A stretch of DNA of 9,286 nt, taken from NCBI GenBank assembly GCA_003161205.1, contig PMOU01000411.1, forward strand, positions 5,968 to 15,253. Reading direction: 5' to 3'. The position numbers and the translations under genes are program-made. This DNA comes from Actinomycetota bacterium. Lineage in GTDB: Bacteria > Actinomycetota > Actinomycetes > Streptosporangiales > Streptosporangiaceae. Within the stretch, counting starts at the first letter, position 1; every line of letters starts with the position of its first letter. A model generated the notes under the pieces. The model searched no databases and was not told where the DNA came from. It was given only the letters and a program-made list of their open reading frames with translations. Of this stretch, positions 6,018 through 9,286 are shown piece after piece.

Positions 6018-7076
6018 TTACGTGGTGGTACTGATGAGCCCGCCGAGGTAGGCGGCGTCGTGGTGGACGAAGCCGAGCAGGGCCGAGCCGCGGGTGTGCT
6101 GCCAGTACAGGCCGAGGAAGTACAGGCCCGGAACCTCGGTGACGCCGCGCTGATGGACCACTTTCCCGTCGTGGGTCACGCCTGGTATGTCGATCCAGGC
6201 GTAGTTGGAGCGATAGCCGGTGGCCCAGATGACCACGCCGGCGTCCAGGTGAGTGCCGTCGGCGAACCGGACGGTGCGCTCGCTCGTACTGACCACGGCG
6301 GGCCGGAACCTGACTCCGGCCGCGGCAAGCCCGCGGCGGCGGCGGCCGACGACGAACTCACGGCTCGACATCCGCCGCCCGGGCCGGGACTGGGCGGTCA
6401 CGCGGATGAGGCCAAGACGGGTGAGCCACCAGAACAGGTCCTGGCCACCGGGCCGCTGCGGCAGCGTTGGCGACTTGGTCGAGACAGACAGGTCGACCTG
6501 GCGGGTCGCGGCGAGTTCCTCGGCGATCTGGAACCCGGAGTTGCCGCCCCCGACAACCAGAACCGGGCCGGGCGGCAGGTCCCGCGGGTTACGGTAGGCG
6601 GCGCTGTGCAGCTGGGTCACCTGGCCGTCCAGCCCGCGCGCTGCCGGTGGCGTGAAGGGCACCTGGAACGGACCGGTGGCCACCACCACCTGGCGGGCGC
6701 GGAAGACACCACCCTCGGTCCTGGCTTCGAAGCCGTCCTCCGCCCGGCTGAGACGGGTTACCCGGGCGTTCAGCCTGACCGGTAGGTCAAACGCGGCCGC
6801 GTAGGCCGCGAGATAGTCGGCAACCGCGTCCTTGCGGGGGTAGGTATCTGGCGGACCGGGGAATGACATGCCGGGCAAGGCATCGTACTGGGTGGGTGTG
6901 AACAGCCTCAGGGAGTCCCAGCGCGAGCGCCACGTGTGCCCGAACCCGGGGCCGGCCTCCAGCACCACGAACCGCAGCTGCTGCCGCGCCAGGTGCCAGG
7001 CCATGGCCAAGCCGGCCTGACTTCCGCCGACCACGATCACGTCGAGGGGTTCATCCCCTGCCGGGATTGCGCTCAT
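6018..7076 (-). CDS. CzcO-like FAD/NAD(P)H flavoprotein monooxygenase
   Basis: 352 residues with a two-dinucleotide-binding-domain layout: an N-terminal FAD Rossmann motif VIVVGGSQAGLAMAWHLA (13-30) with the closing Glu at the end of strand 2 (VVLEAG, 38-42), TWRSRWDSLRLFTP (48-61), VVATGPF (131-137), an NADPH-binding motif VVGGGNSGFQIAEEL (174-188) and the ATGYRSNYAWI stretch (285-295). This is the CzcO / flavin-containing monooxygenase-like group, which oxygenates N, S, As or ketone substrates or acts as an NAD(P)H oxidase; the substrate is not inferable. It is soluble with no signal peptide. The ATG at 7076 starts two codon-lengths before ordinary family sequence and has only a weak GCAGG before it. 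A 234-base upstream region with direct repeats and palindromes suggests dedicated regulation. It converges with the DUF2652 gene. Confidence 0.88.
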   Translation of the reverse strand: MSAIPAGDEPLDVIVVGGSQAGLAMAWHLARQQLRFVVLEAGPGFGHTWRSRWDSLRLFTPTQYDALPGMSFPGPPDTYPRKDAVADYLAAYAAAFDLPVRLNARVTRLSRAEDGFEARTEGGVFRARQVVVATGPFQVPFTPPAARGLDGQVTQLHSAAYRNPRDLPPGPVLVVGGGNSGFQIAEELAATRQVDLSVSTKSPTLPQRPGGQDLFWWLTRLGLIRVTAQSRPGRRMSSREFVVGRRRRGLAAAGVRFRPAVVSTSERTVRFADGTHLDAGVVIWATGYRSNYAWIDIPGVTHDGKVVHQRGVTEVPGLYFLGLYWQHTRGSALLGFVHHDAAYLGGLISTTT

Positions 7077-7083
7077 CGCCTGC

Positions 7084-7143
7084 TCAACCCAGCCGCCCGG
7101 TAAATACTCGCTTCGGGATAGGGATCTGGTATTCCTCGGTCAT
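7084..7143 (-). other. Possible 19-codon leader ORF before the flavoprotein gene
   Basis: On the minus strand ATG 7143-7141 opens a frame coding MTEEYQIPIPKRVFTGRLG and ends with TGA seven bases before the flavoprotein ATG. Base composition is less extreme than in the flanking genes and there is no strong Shine-Dalgarno or TANNNT at leaderless distance. It could be an upstream leader peptide, a decayed gene start or chance. Confidence 0.25.
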
Positions 7144-7169
7144 GGTGCGCCGCCCCGTTGAGTCTCGGT

Positions 7170-7205
7170 CCTGACGAACCGCTAGCCAACACCCTGACGA
7201 ACCGC
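7170..7205. repeat. Pair of perfect 13-bp direct repeats upstream of the flavoprotein gene
   Basis: CCTGACGAACCGC occurs at 7170-7182 and 7193-7205, 23 bases apart start to start, about two helical turns, so a protein could read both on one DNA face. They lie ~95-130 bases before the flavoprotein start. The regulator is unknown. Confidence 0.6.
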
Positions 7206-7210
7206 GAGCG

Positions 7211-7256
7211 GACTGTCAGTCAGCCGGCCGACATTGCCGCTGTCAGCTAGCTGACA
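7211..7256. promoter_or_regulatory. Two palindromes sharing TGTCAG, candidate operators
   Basis: GACTG-T-CAGTC (7211-7221) is a perfect 5-1-5 inverted repeat, and TGTCAGCTAGCTGACA (7241-7256) is a perfect 16-bp palindrome; both contain TGTCAG and their centres are about three helical turns apart. Between them 7219-7232 is another dyad with one mismatch. The 16-bp palindrome could alternatively fold as a 6-bp stem, 4-base loop hairpin after the HxlR gene, but no T-run follows. Confidence 0.55.
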
Positions 7257-7310
7257 CCTCCATCTCCAGTGAACCGGCTGTCGTGGCCAGCGCCGGGATC
7301 GCCTAGCCCG

Positions 7311-7757
7311 TCAGGCCGGGTAGGCCGCCGTCCGGACGAAGGTCACGTCGGCCGGGTCGATCTCGCGGCCGTCGTCGTCGACGTAGGCGACGTGCAGCGG
7401 CCGCTCCGTGCCCCGCTGGCGGCGCAGTAGCGTCGGCCCCTCGGGGCGGGGCAGGTGCGTGTCGCCCCACTGCTGGAGGGCACCCAGCACCACCTGCAGC
7501 TCACGCCCGGCCGGGGTGAGCTGGTAGCCGTAGCGCGCCCGCTGGCCGGGCTGCTGGTAGGGCTCGCGGGCCAGGACGCCATAGTCGACCAGCGTGGCCA
7601 GCCGGTCGGCGAGCACATCGGGCGCGATGCCCAGGGCGTCGCGGAACTGGGCGAACCGCGTGGCTCCGCCCAGCGCCTCGCGCAGGATCAGGAACGTCCA
7701 CCGCTCGCCGAGGACGGTCAGGCTGCGGGCGATGGAGCAGGCCGGCTCGGATTCCAT
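7311..7757 (-). CDS. HxlR-family winged-helix transcription regulator
   Basis: 148 residues. The HxlR signature is clear: C7 followed by SIARSLTVLGERWTFLILREAL (8-29), the recognition-helix region GIAPDVLADRLATLVDYGVL (43-62) and the wing ending in YGYQLTPAGREL (76-87). A dimeric DNA-binding protein. In YodB, QorR and HypR the N-terminal conserved Cys senses quinones, diamide or other electrophiles, and C7 sits at that place, so thiol sensing is a reasonable but untested inference. The C-terminal ~50 residues (HLPRPEG onward) extend beyond the minimal domain, as in many actinobacterial members. It is divergent from an SDR gene with 73 bases between starts, the standard layout for a repressor controlling itself and its neighbour. 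A TAGAAT hexamer six bases before the ATG predicts a leaderless transcript. Confidence 0.93.
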   Translation of the reverse strand: MESEPACSIARSLTVLGERWTFLILREALGGATRFAQFRDALGIAPDVLADRLATLVDYGVLAREPYQQPGQRARYGYQLTPAGRELQVVLGALQQWGDTHLPRPEGPTLLRRQRGTERPLHVAYVDDDGREIDPADVTFVRTAAYPA

Positions 7758-7763
7758 GCCGTT

Positions 7764-7769
7764 ATTCTA
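7764..7769 (-). promoter_or_regulatory. Predicted -10 element of the leaderless hxlR-type gene
   Basis: On the minus strand TAGAAT (5 of 6 to TATAAT) is followed by AACGGC and the ATG at 7757. Operator site A (7773-7795) lies just upstream, over the expected -35 region, so a bound regulator should block this promoter. Confidence 0.65.
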
Positions 7770-7772
7770 CCC

Positions 7773-7821
7773 CTGAGTTGCTTTCTCCTACTTAGATGCT
7801 AAGTTGGGAAAACCTACTCAG
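7773..7821. promoter_or_regulatory. Duplicated HxlR-type operator with four half-sites
   Basis: Two 23-bp dyads stand in tandem: site A 7773-7795 (CTGAGTTG, 6-base gap, CCTACTTAG) and site B 7799-7821 (CTAAGTTG, 6-base gap, CCTACTCAG). Each is an inverted repeat of CTRAGTWG, and the sites repeat at 26 bases. The whole block is also symmetric about 7797: 7772-7778 pairs with 7816-7822, and ACTTAG-ATG-CTAAGT forms the core; 19 of the 25 base pairs across 7772-7822 are complementary. Site A covers the -35 region of the HxlR gene; site B covers a possible SDR -10 (TAAGTT, 7800-7805) and touches its Shine-Dalgarno. This fits two regulator dimers repressing both genes. Confidence 0.75.
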
Positions 7822-7825
7822 GAGG
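7820..7825 (+). promoter_or_regulatory. Strong ribosome binding site of the SDR gene
   Basis: A full AGGAGG lies five bases before ATG 7831 and fixes that start; the in-frame TTG at 7804 would put the site inside the gene. It overlaps the last two bases of operator site B, and contrasts with the leaderless-looking neighbours. Confidence 0.85.
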
Positions 7826-7830
7826 ATGTC

Positions 7831-8532
7831 ATGCGTATCGAAGGAAGCACCGCACTCGTCACCGGGGCCAACCGCGGCCTGGGCCGTCACCTCGCGCAGG
7901 AACTGCTGGCGCGCGGAGCGCACGTCTACGCGGCGGCGCGCAACCCGGCCTCGGTGGACCTGCCCGGTGTCACGGCGGTCGCCCTGGACGTCACCGACCC
8001 GGCCTCGGTGGCGGCCGCCGCCGAGGCGACGGGCGATGTCACGCTGCTGGTCAACAACGCCGGGTCCTCGACCGGCGCGGCGCTGCTCGACGGCTCGCTG
8101 GCCGACATCGAGCGGGAGATGAACACGCACTTCTACGGCACCCTGCGGGTCACGCGGGCGTTCGCGCCCCAGCTCGCCGCGGGCGGCGGGGGCGGGGTGC
8201 TGAACGTGCTGTCGGCGTTGTCGTGGCTGAACCTGGGCGGACGCAGCAGCGCCTACAGCGCGGCCAAGGCCGCGGCGTGGTCACTGACCAACGGCCTGCG
8301 CATCCAGCTCGCCGCCCAGGGCACGCAGGTCACCGCGCTGCACGTGGGCTACATGGACACCGACATGGTCCGCCAGCTGGACGTGCCCAAGATCGACCCG
8401 GCCGTGGTGGCCAAGCTGGCCCTGGACGGCTTCGCCGCGGGCCTGCCCGAAGTGCTGGCCGACGACACCAGCCGCCAGGTCCAGGCGGGCCTGGCCGGCG
8501 GTGTGGCCGCCCTCTACCCGCAGTTCGCCTGA
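7831..8532 (+). CDS. Short-chain dehydrogenase/reductase under HxlR control
   Basis: 233 residues, a classical SDR of normal length. The cofactor motif TGANRGLG is at 11-18, LDVTD at 52-56, NNAG at 75-78, and the catalytic Ser (S128 or S131), Y142 and K146 in the LSALSW...SSAYSAAK region complete the site. R37 after the second strand (AAAR) suggests a preference for NADP(H). Such enzymes reduce or oxidise carbonyl or alcohol groups; HxlR-paired SDRs are often induced by reactive carbonyls or quinones, which fits detoxification but does not identify the substrate. The N-terminus MRIEGSTALVTG is typical and follows a perfect Shine-Dalgarno. The stop is 19 bases from that of the converging PIN toxin gene. 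Confidence 0.95.
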   Translation: MRIEGSTALVTGANRGLGRHLAQELLARGAHVYAAARNPASVDLPGVTAVALDVTDPASVAAAAEATGDVTLLVNNAGSSTGAALLDGSLADIEREMNTHFYGTLRVTRAFAPQLAAGGGGGVLNVLSALSWLNLGGRSSAYSAAKAAAWSLTNGLRIQLAAQGTQVTALHVGYMDTDMVRQLDVPKIDPAVVAKLALDGFAAGLPEVLADDTSRQVQAGLAGGVAALYPQFA

Positions 8533-8551
8533 CCGCTGGGCGGCACGCGCT

Positions 8552-8959
8552 TCAGGCGACGAGGACTACCTTGACTCCGACCGCGTCATAGGTCCCGCGC
8601 GCACGCGCGTCTCTCGTGGCGAGCGCCACGCCGTGTTCCTTCGCTGCGAGGGCTACCAGCCCGTCGTACACGGCGCCCCCGGCAATACCCAGGCGGCTCA
8701 ACGTGGCATGGACCGTCTGGGCAGGCAGGCCGCTCAACGTCAGCGGCGCCGTGAACCGCGCGTCGAGCAAACGCGCGGCATCGGCTGCGGACAGCCTGGC
8801 GTCGCCTGGCAGCCTGGTGAGCACGGAGTAGGTCTCGGCCAGGGCATGCCCGCTCAGCGCGAGCTCTTGCCCGGCCCACCATCGCACCACGTCCGCGTGA
8901 TGGTGATGCGAGCGAACCAAGAGGGGAACGGCGACACTCGTATCGACCGCGACGGTCAC
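8552..8959 (-). CDS. vapC: PIN-domain ribonuclease toxin, VapC-type
   Basis: 135 residues from a GTG that overlaps the antitoxin stop as GTGA. The four acidic residues of the PIN active site are present: D6 ([11 protein letters not shown]), E42 ([11 protein letters not shown]), D99 ([10 protein letters not shown]) and D117 (LATRDARA). VapC toxins use Mg2+ or Mn2+ bound there to cut specific RNAs, often tRNA or the 23S sarcin-ricin loop, and are held inactive by their VapB partner; the target here is unknown. H18-H21 form a natural run of four His in a surface loop. All catalytic positions are intact, so an active toxin is expected. It is the second gene of the pair, translationally coupled to the antitoxin, and ends close to the SDR stop. 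Confidence 0.92.
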   Translation of the reverse strand: MTVAVDTSVAVPLLVRSHHHHADVVRWWAGQELALSGHALAETYSVLTRLPGDARLSAADAARLLDARFTAPLTLSGLPAQTVHATLSRLGIAGGAVYDGLVALAAKEHGVALATRDARARGTYDAVGVKVVLVA

Positions 8960-9192
8960 TTGCGGCCTGCATCGATGAGGCCGAAGAGGACATCGTCGTC
9001 GACAGGCGTGTCGCCGGCCGATACGAGTACGCCGTCCTCCTCGACGAGGCGCGCAGTCCGCCCGGCCGGAACGACCTGCACGCCAGCACCGTAAGGCGAG
9101 ATGTCCACCTTCGTACCCGGGAGCAGGCCCAGCGCGTCGCGGATGTACTTCGGCAGCACGATCCGGCCTGCCTGATCCACAACAGCTTCCAT
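8956..9192 (-). CDS. vapB: AbrB/SpoVT-type antitoxin, VapB-type
   Basis: 78 residues from ATG 9192. [23 protein letters not shown] (1-23) followed by [18 protein letters not shown] is the swapped-hairpin AbrB/MazE DNA-binding domain; the acidic C-terminus (46-78, VEEDGVL...[10 protein letters not shown]) should wrap the PIN toxin and block its active site. An in-frame ATG nine codons upstream (9219) exists, but a TATGAT hexamer six bases before 9192 and the normal family start there favour the shorter form. Antitoxin-toxin order and a four-base stop/start overlap are standard. The protein probably represses its own promoter, alone or with the toxin, through the inverted repeat at 9191-9219. 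Confidence 0.9.
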   Translation of the reverse strand: MEAVVDQAGRIVLPKYIRDALGLLPGTKVDISPYGAGVQVVPAGRTARLVEEDGVLVSAGDTPVDDDVLFGLIDAGRK

Positions 9193-9219
9193 GGGAATAT
9201 CATACCAGTCAGATCCCAT
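9191..9219. promoter_or_regulatory. Inverted repeat over the vapBC promoter, candidate operator
   Basis: ATGGGA (9191-9196) and TCCCAT (9214-9219) are perfect 6-bp arms flanking the predicted -10 of the antitoxin gene, so binding there would block transcription. A second small dyad, TTCC-ATG-GGAA (9187-9197), overlaps the start codon. Confidence 0.45.
9199..9204 (-). promoter_or_regulatory. Predicted -10 element of the leaderless antitoxin gene
   Basis: On the minus strand TATGAT (5 of 6 to TATAAT) is followed by ATTCCC and the ATG at 9192, placing transcription at the start codon. No good -35 is visible. Confidence 0.6.
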
Positions 9220-9248
9220 TTACGTTGGGGCAGATCACCCCCAGGACG

Positions 9249-9286
9249 CTATTTCAGGAGCTGGCGGGCCATGACCATGCGCTGGA
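9249..9286 (-). CDS. C-terminal end of a probable acyl-CoA dehydrogenase (partial)
   Basis: The minus strand from the right edge reads QRMVMARQLLK and stops with TAG at 9251-9249. An IQRxxIARxLL ending is the usual last helix of acyl-CoA dehydrogenases, the FAD enzymes that oxidise acyl-CoA to enoyl-CoA. Only 11 residues are visible, so the call rests on that tail alone. The gene points toward vapB, 56 bases away; TGGGG and CCCCA arms at 9226-9230 and 9239-9243 could form a weak 5-bp hairpin after it. Confidence 0.45.
   Translation of the reverse strand, partial: QRMVMARQLLK

Noticed and set aside
7804..7830. Upstream TTG start for the SDR
   Set aside because: It would include the AGGAGG site and operator in the coding region; ATG 7831 has ideal spacing and the normal family N-terminus.
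9193..9219. Upstream ATG start (9219) for the antitoxin
   Set aside because: It would translate the predicted -10 and operator; the AbrB domain starts cleanly at 9192.
1..9286. Mobile element, CRISPR, tRNA/attachment site or defence island
   Set aside because: No transposase or integrase gene, no spaced repeats, no tRNA-like cloverleaf and no defence families beyond the VapBC-type pair were seen on either strand.

Overview
The window is very GC-rich with strong G/C preference at third codon positions, and it carries families typical of high-GC Actinobacteria: an HxlR regulator, a CzcO-like flavoprotein, a DUF2652 protein, an AbrB/PIN toxin-antitoxin pair and an acyltransferase-3 membrane protein. 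Several genes show a TANNNT hexamer 6-7 bases before the start codon with no Shine-Dalgarno sequence, the usual signature of leaderless actinobacterial mRNAs. The genus cannot be fixed from the sequence. No tRNA, rRNA, CRISPR array, insertion sequence or prophage gene was seen.

Layout. 1-3274 (+): a tightly coupled three-gene run, made of the 3' part of a VOC/glyoxalase-fold protein, a multi-span acyltransferase-3 protein and an AMP-forming acid-CoA ligase. A MaoC-type hydratase (3323-3847, -) converges on it. 3888-4064 (-): the remnant of an NmrA-like NAD(P)-binding reductase. 4122-4388 (-): a small helical protein of unknown function, divergent from a YciO-type threonylcarbamoyl-AMP synthase homologue (4499-5119, +). 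The shared intergenic region holds a three-copy 14-bp repeat. 5186-5914 (+): a DUF2652 cyclase-fold protein whose codon use is less GC-biased than its neighbours. 6018-7076 (-): a CzcO-like FAD/NAD(P)H monooxygenase, with direct repeats and palindromes upstream. 7311-7757 (-) and 7831-8532 (+): an HxlR regulator divergent from a short-chain dehydrogenase/reductase, with a well-formed two-site operator between them. 8552-9192 (-): a VapBC-type PIN toxin and AbrB antitoxin with overlapping ends. 9249-9286 (-): probably the last residues of an acyl-CoA dehydrogenase entering from the right edge.

How the genes may work together. The first three genes look co-transcribed and translationally coupled: a carboxylic acid would be activated by the ligase, an acyl group could be placed on a membrane or envelope acceptor by the acyltransferase, and the VOC protein would supply a metal-dependent step. 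The substrate is unknown. The HxlR/SDR pair reads as a self-contained inducible redox or electrophile-response switch. The flavoprotein may have its own regulator site. The rest is a set of independent single-gene units. I found no clearly new multi-gene system. The strongest new observations are the duplicated operator at 7773-7821, the set of predicted leaderless starts, and the cluster of in-frame tandem repeats in the coupled acyltransferase/ligase region.
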